64,000 nt of DNA, taken from contig NZ_JIBE01000003.1 in the NCBI RefSeq assembly GCF_000620465.1, positions 310,001-374,000 of the forward strand. The letters run 5' to 3'. The notes under the pieces are model-generated. The model did no database searches. It was not told where the DNA came from and saw only the letters and a program-made list of their open reading frames with translations. This DNA comes from Ralstonia sp. UNC404CL21Col. Its GTDB lineage: Bacteria; Pseudomonadota; Gammaproteobacteria; Burkholderiales; Burkholderiaceae. A program made the position numbers and the translations under genes. Shown piece after piece: positions 39,514 to 49,062 of this stretch; position 1 is the stretch's first letter, and each line of letters opens with the position of its first letter.

Positions 39514-40464
39514 TCATGCGACTTCGAGCGGCACCAGGAAATCCTGACTGATGCCGTTGCCCAGGTCGCCGATCCGCTCCAGGAAGTTGGTCAGCCAGGC
39601 ATGCAGGCCGACCGAAAAGATATCTTCAATGCGGGCGTACCGCAGGTCGGCGTGCAGTTTACCAGCGCGCCGCTCCGTCTCCGCCGATTGACTGTTGCGC
39701 ACGGTGGAAAGAATGCTGACCACCTCGTCCATGCTGGCCAGGAGGGAGCGCGGCATATCGCTGCGCAGGATCAGCAGCTCCGCCACGCGCGTCGGCGTAA
39801 TGACGTTGCGATAGATCTTGCGATACACCTCGAAACCCGATACGGAGCGCAGCGTGGCGGCCCAGTGATAGAAGTCGCCCTGCTCGGCGGCCGATTCATC
39901 GCGCGTTGGCGTCGACTGGAACTTCACGTCGAGCAGCCGGGCCGTGTTGTCCGCACGCTCCAGGAAGGTCCCCAGCCGCATGAACTGGAACGCGTCATCC
40001 GTCAGCATGGTGCCGACCTGCACACCGCGCGACAGGTGCGAGCGGAACTTCACCCATTCAAAGAATTGCGATGGATCGTCGCGCAGCATGCCTTCGCCAA
40101 TCAGGCGCTGCACATCCAGCCAGGTGGTGTTGATGGTTTCCCACACCTCCGTGGTGAGGGAGCCGCGCACGGCTCGGGCGTTCTCGCGCGCGCCGCGCAG
40201 GCAGCTCATGATCGAAGACGGGTTGGTCATGTCGCGCACCATGAAGTCGATCACGTCGTCGCGCGAAAGCAGGCCGTAGCGGTCGGCAAAAACCCGGGTG
40301 AGTTCGGAAATATCGAGCATTGCCCACCAGCCCTGCTCCGCCACTTCGGCCGATTGCGGCATCAGCGAGGTCTGGTAGTTCACGTCGAGCATGCGGGCGG
40401 TGTTCTCGGCGCGTTCGGTGTAGCGCGCCATCCAGAAAAGGTGGTCTGCGGTGCGGCTGAGCAT
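39514..40464 (-). CDS. Alpha-E domain protein
   Basis: 316-residue all-helical protein of the alpha-E family, beginning MLSRTADHLFWMARYTERAE, the diagnostic N-terminus. Conserved acidic and arginine residues recur, as in FLERADNTARLLDVKF and the closing FLERIGDLGNGI. The family was defined by its strict association with circularly permuted ATP-grasp proteins, and its molecular role is unknown. AGGGAA stands five bases before the ATG. The upstream frame is open further but not family-like. Confidence 0.92.
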   Translation of the reverse strand: MLSRTADHLFWMARYTERAENTARMLDVNYQTSLMPQSAEVAEQGWWAMLDISELTRVFADRYGLLSRDDVIDFMVRDMTNPSSIMSCLRGARENARAVRGSLTTEVWETINTTWLDVQRLIGEGMLRDDPSQFFEWVKFRSHLSRGVQVGTMLTDDAFQFMRLGTFLERADNTARLLDVKFQSTPTRDESAAEQGDFYHWAATLRSVSGFEVYRKIYRNVITPTRVAELLILRSDMPRSLLASMDEVVSILSTVRNSQSAETERRAGKLHADLRYARIEDIFSVGLHAWLTNFLERIGDLGNGISQDFLVPLEVA

Positions 40465-40546
40465 GGCGTTCCCTTCTACGTATTCGATATGCGGTGGATC
40501 GACTGATCGATTGATCGATGGCCAGGTTGCGTCGCTGCGCGAACGT

Positions 40547-42031
40547 TCAGCGCTCCAGCACCCACGTGTCCTTCGTTCCGCCGCCCTGCGATGAGTTGAC
40601 CACCAGCGAGCCGGCCCGCAACGCCACGCGCGTGAGGCCGCCGGGCACCATGCGCACGTCCTTGCCGGACAGCACGAACGGCCGAAGATCGATGTGGCGC
40701 GGCGCGATACCGGCTTCCACATACGTTGGGCAAGTCGACAGCGCCAGGGTAGGCTGCGCGATGTATTGATCGGGGCGGGCCTTCACCACCTCGCGGAAAG
40801 CCGCGATCTCCTCCTGCGTGGCTGCCGGGCCGACCAGCATGCCGTAACCGCCCGCGCCGTGCGTCTCTTTGACGACCAGTTCGCCCATGTGGTCCAGGAC
40901 GTATTGCAGGTCATCCGGCCGGCGGCACATGTACGTCGGCACGTTGTTCAGAATCGGCTCCTCGCCCAGGTAGAAGCGGATCATGTCCGGCACATACGGA
41001 TAGATCGACTTGTCGTCTGCCACGCCGGTGCCGATGGCATTGCAAATGGTGACGTTGCCCGCGCGATAGACCGACAACAGGCCGGCTGCGCCCAGCGAAG
41101 AATCGGGCCGGAAGACGAGCGGATCGAGGAAGTCGTCGTCCACACGGCGGTAGATGACATCGATGCGCTGCGGGCCCTGCGTCGTGCGCATGTAGAGATG
41201 GTCGTCCTGCACGAACAGGTCGTGCCCCTCCACCAGCTCGACACCCATCTGCTGCGCCAGGAACGCATGTTCGAAATACGCGGAGTTGTACATGCCGGGC
41301 GTGAGCACCACCACCGTCGGGTCGGCAATGTTCTGCGGCGAGACGCTGCGCAGCATGTCGAGCAGCATGTCGGGGTAATGCGCGACCGGCGCCACACGAT
41401 TGCGTGCGAACAACTCCGGAAACAGCCGCATCATCATCTTGCGGTTTTCCAGCATGTACGACACACCGGAGGGCACGCGCAGGTTGTCTTCCAGCACGTA
41501 GAACTCGCCCTCGCCGGCGCGCACGATGTCGATGCCCGCCACGTGCGCGTAGATGTCGCGCGGCACGTTGACGCCAAGCATGTCCGGGCGATATTGGGCG
41601 TTGTTGTAGATCTGGTCGGGCGGGATGACGCCCGCGCGCAGGATGTTCTGCTCGTGGTAGATGTCGTGGAGGAAGCGGTTCAGCGCATCAACGCGTTGTC
41701 GCAGACCGCGCTCGAGCGTGGCCCACTCGCTTGCGGGGAAGATGCGCGGAATGATGTCGAACGGGATCGTGCGCTCGGTGCCGCTGTTCGATTCGTCCTT
41801 GTCGCCGTACACCGCAAAGGTGATGCCGACCCGGCGGAAGATCAGGTCCGCCTCGGCGCGCTTGTTCTGCAGCGTTGTGGCGGATTGCGCGCCCAGCCAT
41901 TCGGCGAAACGTCCGTAGTGGCTGCGAACCTCGCCCTGCTGGACGAGCGCTGCCGGGGCCGGTTCGGCGGCATGGGGACTGCGGTCCCCGTCATGCCAGT
42001 TGAGCATTTCATCGTAGAACCGGACTGCCAT
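40547..42031 (-). CDS. Circularly permuted type 2 ATP-grasp protein
   Basis: 494-residue predicted ATP-dependent carboxylate-amine ligase. The family is recognised by the segment FDIIPRIFPASEWATLERGL, by DIVRAGEGEFYVLEDNLRVPSG (ATP and metal site region), and by VVKETHGAGGYGMLVGP and the C-terminal PFVLSGKDVRMVPGGLTRVAL. Such enzymes are predicted to join amino acids or short peptides, but no product has been firmly shown. It heads the alpha-E, transglutaminase, Anbu, hydrolase run on the minus strand. N-terminal residues before the conserved core may not all be translated. Confidence 0.93.
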   Translation of the reverse strand: MAVRFYDEMLNWHDGDRSPHAAEPAPAALVQQGEVRSHYGRFAEWLGAQSATTLQNKRAEADLIFRRVGITFAVYGDKDESNSGTERTIPFDIIPRIFPASEWATLERGLRQRVDALNRFLHDIYHEQNILRAGVIPPDQIYNNAQYRPDMLGVNVPRDIYAHVAGIDIVRAGEGEFYVLEDNLRVPSGVSYMLENRKMMMRLFPELFARNRVAPVAHYPDMLLDMLRSVSPQNIADPTVVVLTPGMYNSAYFEHAFLAQQMGVELVEGHDLFVQDDHLYMRTTQGPQRIDVIYRRVDDDFLDPLVFRPDSSLGAAGLLSVYRAGNVTICNAIGTGVADDKSIYPYVPDMIRFYLGEEPILNNVPTYMCRRPDDLQYVLDHMGELVVKETHGAGGYGMLVGPAATQEEIAAFREVVKARPDQYIAQPTLALSTCPTYVEAGIAPRHIDLRPFVLSGKDVRMVPGGLTRVALRAGSLVVNSSQGGGTKDTWVLER

Positions 42032-42136
42032 GCTTTTCTCCCCTGACGGCGCCGCGCGATGTACGCGGCACGTGGTTTTTATAGCACAGCGGTTTTAACC
42101 CCCACAATGGGGCCAACCCGTTGTGCCACCAAGTTT

Positions 42137-44659
42137 TCACGGCTGGGCGTCGAAGGCGCCGGTGGCCGTTGCCAGGGGTTCCACTTCCTGTGCGGAAGAC
42201 CAGTACCGCGGCCGCATGGCGCGGGCAGTCTGGATGTCCAGCACATCGCCGTCGGTCTGAATGACGACGGCACCGGTCTTGTCCGTGCGCAAACCGTCGA
42301 TGTCGCGCGCCACGTAGCGCTGCCAAACCTGCGGATGCGGATGTCCGTACCGATTGCGGTAGCCGACCTGGAAAACCGCCACCTGCGGAGAAACCGCGTC
42401 CAAGAACGCGCCGCTGGAGCTTGTCTTGCTGCCGTGATGAGGCACAAGCAAGATGTCTGCCATCAGTCGCTCAGGCGTTTCCGCAGCGATGAGTGCGCTT
42501 TCCTGGGCGGCTTCGATATCGCCGGTCAGCAAGGCAGCGTGGCGGCCGTTGGCGATACGAAGCACACAACTGCGGGCGTTGCTGGACACGCGCTCGCTTT
42601 CAGCCGGCACGCGGCGCGGGTGCAGCACCTCAAATTCAACGCCGTCCCACGTCCATGCTTGCCCAGCCAAACAATCGGCAAAACCGATGTCTTTGGCCTC
42701 GGCCGTGCCGCGCAGGGCATGCCCGGGAGGCAAAGACGCCAACATGGTGCGCACCGGCACCGCGCCGATCACCGTTTCGGTGCCACCGGCGTGGTCGCTG
42801 TCTTCGTGACTGACGACAAGCGTGTCGAGCGCTTCCACGCCGCGTGCTCGCAGGTAGGGAGCGATGACGCGGGCGGCGGCATCCGCATGGTCGCCGTAGC
42901 GGGGGCCGGTGTCGAACAGCAGGCGGTGGTTGGCCGTTTCGACCAAGGCCGCCGCACCCTGGCCGATGTCGAAGGCGACGAGCCGGAATTCGCCGGGCGA
43001 TGGCAATGGCACGCGCGCCAGCACCAACGGCAAGAGGAGCAAGGCACCCTGCGCACGCCACGCCCATGCGCGCAGACCACCCGGCACCAGCAATAACGCC
43101 ACCGCAACCATCGACAGCAACACTGCCCACATGGGCGCAACCGGCGCAACCCACACAGACCAGCGCGGCGCCGCCAGCCATTCAAGCCAGACGACCAGCC
43201 ACCGGAAGCTCGCTTCGGCCAACATCAGAACCGGCTGCGCCAGCGGGTCCGGAAGCGCCGCGCCGATCAGCGCCAACGGCGTCGTCACAAAACTGACCGC
43301 GGGAATCGCCAGCCCATTCGCCGCTGCGGAAACGATCGAGGTTTGCTGGAACAGCAGCAACGTCAAGGGCAACAGCCCGAATGTGACCGCGAACTGAATC
43401 CGCGTGCCGCCAGCCAGCGTGCGGCGCGTGCGTTCGACCCAGCCGTCTGCGTTGTCGTTGCGATGACCATCGAGCGCCATCTGTGCGGCGATGAAGATGA
43501 TCGCCACCGCGCCGAACGACAGCCAGAAGCCCGCCGACATGACGGCCCACGGGTCTACCACCGCCACCACGGCCGCCGCCCAGCACAGCGAGAGGCTGGC
43601 CGGCACATTGCGGTCGGTCAGCCGGGCGATGGCGACGGTGGACAACATCAGCAGCGTGCGCTGCGCCGGCACGCCCATCCCGGCGAGCAGGCAGTAGACG
43701 AACGCCGCCAGCATCGCCGCGATGGCGCCTGCGCGTGGAGCCGGCATGCGTAGCGGCAATGGCACGCGCAGCCGGCGCGTCAGCCCGAACGAGCGACGCC
43801 ACAGCGCCATCCACAACGCTGCAAACAGCCCGGCGATCATCGTGATGTGCAGCCCGGAAATGCTGACGAGGTGACTGATGCCGGTGCGACGAAACAGGTC
43901 CCAGTCGTCGCGGGCGATGCCGCTCTGGTCGCCCACCACCAGGGCGACGATGACCGCCGCGTAGCGCGCATCGGGCAAGGCGTGAACGATGTGGCGCCGC
44001 ACGCTGGCCCGCCAGCGCTCCACGCCGATGCTGAAACCGGTGCCTGCCCCATCCAGCGCGATGTTCTGTGCGCGCTTGCCTGTGCGCACATAGCCGACGG
44101 CGCGGATGTTGTCGGCGAGCATCGCGTATTCGCCGTCGAAGCCGCCCGGGTTGGTCAGGCTGTGCGGACGCTTCAGGCGCAGCGTCAGTTGCCAGCGTTG
44201 GCCGGGCTGCAGATCGGGGATGCCGGCACGTCGGTCTGGCTTCGCATCTTCCTCGCCCGCGTTGCTCCACGTCCGTGCGCCATACCAGGACAGGCGCACG
44301 CGGGGCGGCACGGCATCACCCGCATTGCTGGATTCGATGTGGAAGAGAAAACGCGTGGCGTCATCACCGGTCTGCGGCAGCTCGGCCACCACGCCGGTCG
44401 CGATGATGTCCTTGCCTTCCCACGCAGGACTGAGCGCGACGGCCAAGCGTTGCTGCGCGCGCCAATCGCTCCAGCCAAAGCCCACGGCGATGGTGCTGGC
44501 GACGAACAACACAGGAAACAACATCGGCCGACGCCGCGTGACAGCGGCCAGCGACAGACAGAGCACCAGCACGCCAAGCGGCAGCCATACCGGCGGCAGC
44601 GTCGCCTGCATCTGCAATGCCACGCAGCCGGCAACAAAGCCGATCAACCCGAGACGCAT
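42137..44659 (-). CDS. comEC: DNA internalization channel protein ComEC/Rec2
   Basis: 840-residue inner-membrane protein that carries single-stranded DNA into the cytoplasm during natural transformation. The N-terminal hydrophobic region includes a DUF4131-type part. The Competence domain has many membrane helices (HLVSISGLHITMIAGLFAALW, YCLLAGMGVPAQRTLLML). A C-terminal metallo-beta-lactamase-like domain carries FDIGQGAAALVET, VVSHEDSDHAGGTET and LLTGDIEAAQE. All three parts are present, so the gene looks intact. Ralstonia species are known to be naturally competent. Confidence 0.95.
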   Translation of the reverse strand: MRLGLIGFVAGCVALQMQATLPPVWLPLGVLVLCLSLAAVTRRRPMLFPVLFVASTIAVGFGWSDWRAQQRLAVALSPAWEGKDIIATGVVAELPQTGDDATRFLFHIESSNAGDAVPPRVRLSWYGARTWSNAGEEDAKPDRRAGIPDLQPGQRWQLTLRLKRPHSLTNPGGFDGEYAMLADNIRAVGYVRTGKRAQNIALDGAGTGFSIGVERWRASVRRHIVHALPDARYAAVIVALVVGDQSGIARDDWDLFRRTGISHLVSISGLHITMIAGLFAALWMALWRRSFGLTRRLRVPLPLRMPAPRAGAIAAMLAAFVYCLLAGMGVPAQRTLLMLSTVAIARLTDRNVPASLSLCWAAAVVAVVDPWAVMSAGFWLSFGAVAIIFIAAQMALDGHRNDNADGWVERTRRTLAGGTRIQFAVTFGLLPLTLLLFQQTSIVSAAANGLAIPAVSFVTTPLALIGAALPDPLAQPVLMLAEASFRWLVVWLEWLAAPRWSVWVAPVAPMWAVLLSMVAVALLLVPGGLRAWAWRAQGALLLLPLVLARVPLPSPGEFRLVAFDIGQGAAALVETANHRLLFDTGPRYGDHADAAARVIAPYLRARGVEALDTLVVSHEDSDHAGGTETVIGAVPVRTMLASLPPGHALRGTAEAKDIGFADCLAGQAWTWDGVEFEVLHPRRVPAESERVSSNARSCVLRIANGRHAALLTGDIEAAQESALIAAETPERLMADILLVPHHGSKTSSSGAFLDAVSPQVAVFQVGYRNRYGHPHPQVWQRYVARDIDGLRTDKTGAVVIQTDGDVLDIQTARAMRPRYWSSAQEVEPLATATGAFDAQP

Positions 44660-44668
44660 GTGCGGGCG

Positions 44669-45481
44669 TCAGGCTTGCAGGAGCGCTGCCAGGCGGGGAA
44701 TGGCGTCGATGCTGTTGCGGCGCGCCTGGTCGGCCAGCGCCTCAATGGAGATACCGCGCAGTTGCGCCATCGCGTCGGCAATGCGGGCGACTTCCGTGGG
44801 CGCATTGCGCACGGCGCTCTGCTCGCCGAACTGGTCGTCGGCAAGCCACGCGGGGGCCAGGTCGGGCGCGTCGGTTTCCAGCACGATCGACTCGATCGGC
44901 ATTTCCTGCGCCAACCGACGCACGCGATTGGCCCGCGAAAACGTAAAGACGCCGCCAAACCCGAGCTTGAAGCCGGAATCGACAAAGCGACGCGCCTGTT
45001 CCGGGCTGCCGTTGAATGCATGCGCAATGCCGCGCACGCCCGCTTTGGCGGCGGCGCTGCACACCTGATCCTGCGACTTGCGCACGTGCATCAGCACAGG
45101 CAGGTCGAATTCGCGTGCGATACGCAATTGCGCGCGGAACACGGCGCTCTGCCGTTCAACGTCGTAATTGGGAATGAAAAAATCGAGACCGATCTCGCCA
45201 ACGGCCACGAAACGCGGGTCGTCCATTGACGCAGCAACCTGGCGGCGCAGTTCGAGCAGATCGTCGTCACTGGCCTGCGCGGCGTAGATCGGATGGATAC
45301 CCAGCGCATAACTGCAACCGGCATGCCGATGCGCCAGCGCCCGCACCGTGTCGAAATTCCAGCGTGCCACCGCCGGCACGACGATGTGGTTGACGCCCGT
45401 CGCACGCGCCTGCGCAACGACCGCATCACGGTCGGCATCAAAGTCGCTGGCGTCGAGGTGGCAATGGGTGTCGATCCACAT
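44669..45481 (-). CDS. TatD-family metal-dependent deoxyribonuclease
   Basis: 270-residue TIM-barrel hydrolase. Metal ligands are H6 and H8 in IDTHCHLD, then EIGLDFF, PVLMHVRKSQDQ, IAHAFNGSPEQARRF and ETDAPDLAP. TatD-like enzymes act as 3'-5' exonucleases and in DNA repair. Proteobacteria carry several paralogues (TatD, YcfH, YjjV), and the segment set here fits the YjjV-like branch best, with modest certainty. It precedes comEC by nine bases on the same strand. The ATG at 45481 gives the family start MWIDTHCHLD. Confidence 0.9.
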   Translation of the reverse strand: MWIDTHCHLDASDFDADRDAVVAQARATGVNHIVVPAVARWNFDTVRALAHRHAGCSYALGIHPIYAAQASDDDLLELRRQVAASMDDPRFVAVGEIGLDFFIPNYDVERQSAVFRAQLRIAREFDLPVLMHVRKSQDQVCSAAAKAGVRGIAHAFNGSPEQARRFVDSGFKLGFGGVFTFSRANRVRRLAQEMPIESIVLETDAPDLAPAWLADDQFGEQSAVRNAPTEVARIADAMAQLRGISIEALADQARRNSIDAIPRLAALLQA

Positions 45482-45579
45482 GGTCAGTTCTGCGTTGGAA
45501 AAAGCACGCAACGTACCCGAAAGGTGGTGATCCTAGAATCCGCGATTTCTGATATTGGCGCCCGTGCGCGCACAACCCG

Positions 45580-45885
45580 ATGAAAACAGCCTCCTTGACC
45601 TGCGCAGCGCTTGCCCTGGCGCTGGCGACCCTGTCCGCCCACGCGGAAACCCTGCGCTGTGGCACCGGCTATATCGTCAAAGCCGGCGACAACAAGGCCG
45701 ACGTCCTGCAGAACTGCGGGGAACCGGTCATGCGCGACACGTTCTGCAGCGCGTCGCGCAACGACAGTTCCTGCGGCAACGTCGAAGAATGGACGTACAA
45801 CCCCGGTCCAGGCCAGTTCATGACGACGCTGCGCTTTGTCGAAGGCCGGTTGCAATCCATCCGCTACGGCAATCGGGTGCGCTGA
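45580..45885 (+). CDS. Small exported DUF2845 protein
   Basis: 101-residue protein with a signal peptide (about 1-22, LSAHAE). The mature part has the DUF2845 pattern LRCGTGYIVKAGDNKADVLQNCGEP. Four cysteines follow the signal peptide (in LRCG, QNCG, TFCS and SSCG), so two disulfides are possible. Function is unknown. It is divergent from tatD and convergent with lolD. Confidence 0.88.
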   Translation: MKTASLTCAALALALATLSAHAETLRCGTGYIVKAGDNKADVLQNCGEPVMRDTFCSASRNDSSCGNVEEWTYNPGPGQFMTTLRFVEGRLQSIRYGNRVR

Positions 45886-45905
45886 AACGCAGCGTCGCGC
45901 GGCCA

Positions 45906-46634
45906 TCAGCGCTCCTGGTGCAGATGGCCGTCGCGCAGGCGGAAGATGCGGTCGCAACGGCCGGCCAGCTCGATATCGTGCGTGACGATGACGAAGCTGG
46001 TGCCCAGCGTGCGCGTGAGTTCCAGCATCAGGTCAAACACTTCACCGGCGGTGTGATCGTCAAGGTTGCCGGTGGGCTCGTCAGCCAGCACGCAAGCCGG
46101 AGACCCGACCAGCGCGCGCGCAATCGCCACGCGCTGGCGCTCGCCGCCGGACAGCTCGCCCGGACGGTGTGCCGTGCGCGGGCCCAACCCCACGCGTTCG
46201 AGCATCGCCTGTGCGGTGTGACGCGCTTGCGCTTCTTCCACGCCGCGGATACGCAGCGGCATCGCGACGTTGTCCAGCGCTGTGAATTCGGGCAGCAGAT
46301 GGTGGAACTGATAGACGAAGCCGAGCGCCTGGTTGCGCAGCATATTGCGCTCGCGCTCCTTCATGGCCGTGAACGGCTTGCCGAGCAGCGAAACGCGACC
46401 CGACGTCGGCTCATCCAGCCCGCCCAGCACATGCAGCAGCGTGCTTTTGCCCGAGCCCGACGCGCCGACGATGGCGACTTTCTCGCCTACGCCGATGCGG
46501 ATGTCCACACCCTTGAGCACATCGACGTTCAGGCCGCCCTGGCGGAACGACTTGGACAGCCCTTCGGCCTGCACCACCACACCCTGCGGCGCCGCGGCCG
46601 GCGCTTCCATGGAAGTCATGACGGCCTCACTCAT
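45906..46634 (-). CDS. lolD: Lipoprotein-releasing ABC transporter ATPase LolD
   Basis: 242-residue ATPase that powers release of outer-membrane lipoproteins from the inner membrane. Walker A is GASGSGKST (57-65), the signature [13 protein letters not shown], and Walker [26 protein letters not shown] is the Q-loop region, with the LolD-type HHLLPEF segment. It overlaps the lolC gene by eight bases, so the two are translationally coupled. Confidence 0.96.
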   Translation of the reverse strand: MSEAVMTSMEAPAAAPQGVVVQAEGLSKSFRQGGLNVDVLKGVDIRIGVGEKVAIVGASGSGKSTLLHVLGGLDEPTSGRVSLLGKPFTAMKERERNMLRNQALGFVYQFHHLLPEFTALDNVAMPLRIRGVEEAQARHTAQAMLERVGLGPRTAHRPGELSGGERQRVAIARALVGSPACVLADEPTGNLDDHTAGEVFDLMLELTRTLGTSFVIVTHDIELAGRCDRIFRLRDGHLHQER

Positions 46635-47877
46635 AGCGCAGTGCCTCCGCCGGGTTCACGCGCGAGGCGTGCCAGCTTGGATACAGCGTCGCCACCGACG
46701 CGAGGATGAAGGAAATGACGCCAATGGTCGCAATGTCGTTCACGCGGGGGTCCGAGGGCAGTTCGCTAATGAAATAGATGTCACGCGGCAGGAATTGCAC
46801 GTGGAAGAGACGCTCGATGAACGGCACGATCACGTCGATGTTGTAAGCGATGAGCGTGCCGAAGCCGACGCCCAGCAACGTGCCGATAAACCCGATCGCC
46901 ACGCCCTGCACGATGAAGATCTTCATGATCGACGCCGGCTGTGCGCCCATGGTGCGCAGGATGGCGATGTCGGCCTGCTTGTCCGTCACCGTCATCACCA
47001 GCGTCGACACCAGGTTGAACGCCGCCACGGCGATGATCAACGTGAGGATGATGAACATCATCTTCTTTTCGGTCTTCACGGCGGCAAACCAGTTGCGGTT
47101 CTGGCGCGACCAGTCGCGGATATACAGCTCGCCGGACAGCGTGCGCGACAGGGCTTCGGCAACCTGCGGGGCGCGGTCCATGTCGACCAGCTTCAGACGC
47201 ACGCCGGTCGGGCCATCGAGGCGGAACAGGCGTTCGGCGTCTTCCATGTTGACGAGTGCCAGCGAGCTGTCGAACTCGTAGTGACCCGATTCGAAGATGC
47301 CCGTCACGGTGAACTGCTTCAGCCGCGGCAACACGCCCGCCGGCGTGATGGTGCCCTGCGGCGCCACCAGCGTGACCTTGTCTCCTTGATGCACGCCCAG
47401 GCCGTTGGCCAGCTGGCTGCCGAGGGCGATGCCGAATTCGCCGGGTTTCAGATCGTCGATCGTGCCCGATTTGAAGTCCTTGGCGATGTCCGACACCTTC
47501 GGCTCGTCCGCCGGCGACACCCCGCGCAGCAGCACGCCGCGCACCGCCTCGTCCCGCGTGATCATGGCCTGCGCGCCCACGTAGGGCGCCGCGCCGATGA
47601 CTTCCTTGTTCTGCATCGCCTCATTGGCGGTACGCTGCCAGTCCGGCAGACTGTTCGGCGCCATCACTTCGATATGCGCCAGCACCGAGAGCATGCGGTC
47701 CCGCACTTCCTTCTGGAAGCCGTTCATGACCGAAAGCACGATGATCAGCGCCGCCACCCCCAGCGCAATGCCGAGCATGGAGATGAGCGAAATGAAAGAG
47801 ATGAAGCTGTTGCGGCTGGCGCGCTTGCTTGCGCGTGTATACCGCCAGCCGATCTGCCATTCGTATGGAAGTTTCAA
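46627..47877 (-). CDS. lolC: Lipoprotein-releasing ABC transporter permease LolC/LolE
   Basis: 416-residue permease of the Lol lipoprotein exporter. It has the N-terminal [21 protein letters not shown] segment, a first membrane helix [16 protein letters not shown], a large periplasmic domain and three C-terminal helices. Only one permease gene is present, so it may work as a LolF-like homodimer, or a partner may be elsewhere. A TTG start with GGGGA eight bases upstream gives MKLPYEWQ, the usual family N-terminus. A GTG 12 codons further upstream (47913) is possible but has no ribosome-binding site. Confidence 0.92.
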   Translation of the reverse strand: MKLPYEWQIGWRYTRASKRASRNSFISFISLISMLGIALGVAALIIVLSVMNGFQKEVRDRMLSVLAHIEVMAPNSLPDWQRTANEAMQNKEVIGAAPYVGAQAMITRDEAVRGVLLRGVSPADEPKVSDIAKDFKSGTIDDLKPGEFGIALGSQLANGLGVHQGDKVTLVAPQGTITPAGVLPRLKQFTVTGIFESGHYEFDSSLALVNMEDAERLFRLDGPTGVRLKLVDMDRAPQVAEALSRTLSGELYIRDWSRQNRNWFAAVKTEKKMMFIILTLIIAVAAFNLVSTLVMTVTDKQADIAILRTMGAQPASIMKIFIVQGVAIGFIGTLLGVGFGTLIAYNIDVIVPFIERLFHVQFLPRDIYFISELPSDPRVNDIATIGVISFILASVATLYPSWHASRVNPAEALRYE

Positions 47878-47948
47878 AGGGGGTTCCCCGTGGGTGTGAT
47901 TTGTCCGGCTCACTGGCCAACGAGCCGGAAGTTTACAATCTCGGAGCC

Positions 47949-49040
47949 ATGATTCCTGAACTCACCCTGATTGTCCCGTTTTGCGCGCCTGCTGCCGAGG
48001 TGGCCGACGACGCTTACCGTCAATTGACCTTGCCGGGCCTGGAAAGGTTGCTCGCACGTGCGCGCGAGGCCGAGCGCGAGCGCCACGACGACGCCTACCT
48101 GCCCACGCTGCCGCACGAGCGCTGGCTGGCCAAGCACGCCGGGCTGCCCATTTCTCCGCTGCCGTCCGCGCCCTACATGCGCCTGGCAGACGGCGGCACC
48201 GCCGACACGCGCACGTGGGCCTGCCTGCAGCCGGTCCACATCCACGCCGCCCGGGACCATCTGGTGATGCTCGACCCATCCCAGCTCCGCCTGGAAGCCG
48301 CCGACGCCGACGCCCTGCACGCCGCCATCGCCCCCCTCGTCGACGAGATGGGGATCACGCTCGATGCCACGCACGCCGCCCGCTGGTACGTCGCCGATTC
48401 GCCCTTTGGCGACCTCATTGCCGCCGCGCCGCAGCGCGCCTCCGGCCACAACATCGACATCTGGATGCACAAGGGGGAGCAGGAGCGCGCCTGGCGCAAG
48501 TTCCAGAACGAGATCCAGATGACGTGGTACGACCACACCGTCAATCAGGCACGCGAGGCGCGCGGCCTGCTGCCGGTCAACTCGGTCTGGCTATTCGGCC
48601 AGGGCGCGCTGGTTGACGCCCGCCCCATTGCCGAACGCATGATCGGCGCTGATCCGTTCTTCGCAGGCTTATGCCACGCCGGCAACGCCACCGAGCTGTG
48701 CGCCGAAACCTTGGCCGCGGTGCCGTTCGACGACACAAGCGCCGCCGCGCTGCTGGGCGACGCCGGCAAGCCCTATCTTTCCGCCGACTGGTACGACTGG
48801 ATCGAAACCCTGCGCGCCTACGATCGCGACTGGTTTTCCCCCGCCGCCGATGCGCTGGCCGACGGCCGCATCGGCGCCGTTTCGCTCGTGCTGACCGGCG
48901 ACTCGCATTACGCCCACTACCGCGTCACCCGCCGCGAACTGGCCAATGGTCCGCTCGGGTGGCTGCGCCGCTTGAGCCATCCACTGAGTCGCCCTCGCAC
49001 CTTGCGCGACGCGCTGTCCCCGCTTTCCATGGCCGCTTGA
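47949..49040 (+). CDS. RpfE-type protein (phosphoglycerate-mutase-fold-like)
   Basis: 363-residue cytoplasmic protein starting MIPELTLIVPFCAPAAEVAD, with GGAG four bases before the ATG. It resembles proteins annotated as RpfE-type regulators or as cofactor-independent phosphoglycerate-mutase-like, with conserved segments LVMLDPSQLRLEAADADAL, WMHKGEQERAWRKFQNEIQM and NSVWLFGQGAL. In Xanthomonas rpfE lies beside recJ, as here (22 bases), which supports the assignment. No catalytic metal site is evident to me, and the function is unknown. Confidence 0.7.
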   Translation: MIPELTLIVPFCAPAAEVADDAYRQLTLPGLERLLARAREAERERHDDAYLPTLPHERWLAKHAGLPISPLPSAPYMRLADGGTADTRTWACLQPVHIHAARDHLVMLDPSQLRLEAADADALHAAIAPLVDEMGITLDATHAARWYVADSPFGDLIAAAPQRASGHNIDIWMHKGEQERAWRKFQNEIQMTWYDHTVNQAREARGLLPVNSVWLFGQGALVDARPIAERMIGADPFFAGLCHAGNATELCAETLAAVPFDDTSAAALLGDAGKPYLSADWYDWIETLRAYDRDWFSPAADALADGRIGAVSLVLTGDSHYAHYRVTRRELANGPLGWLRRLSHPLSRPRTLRDALSPLSMAA

Positions 49041-49062
49041 GCCTGCCTGAGCCCGATTCCGC

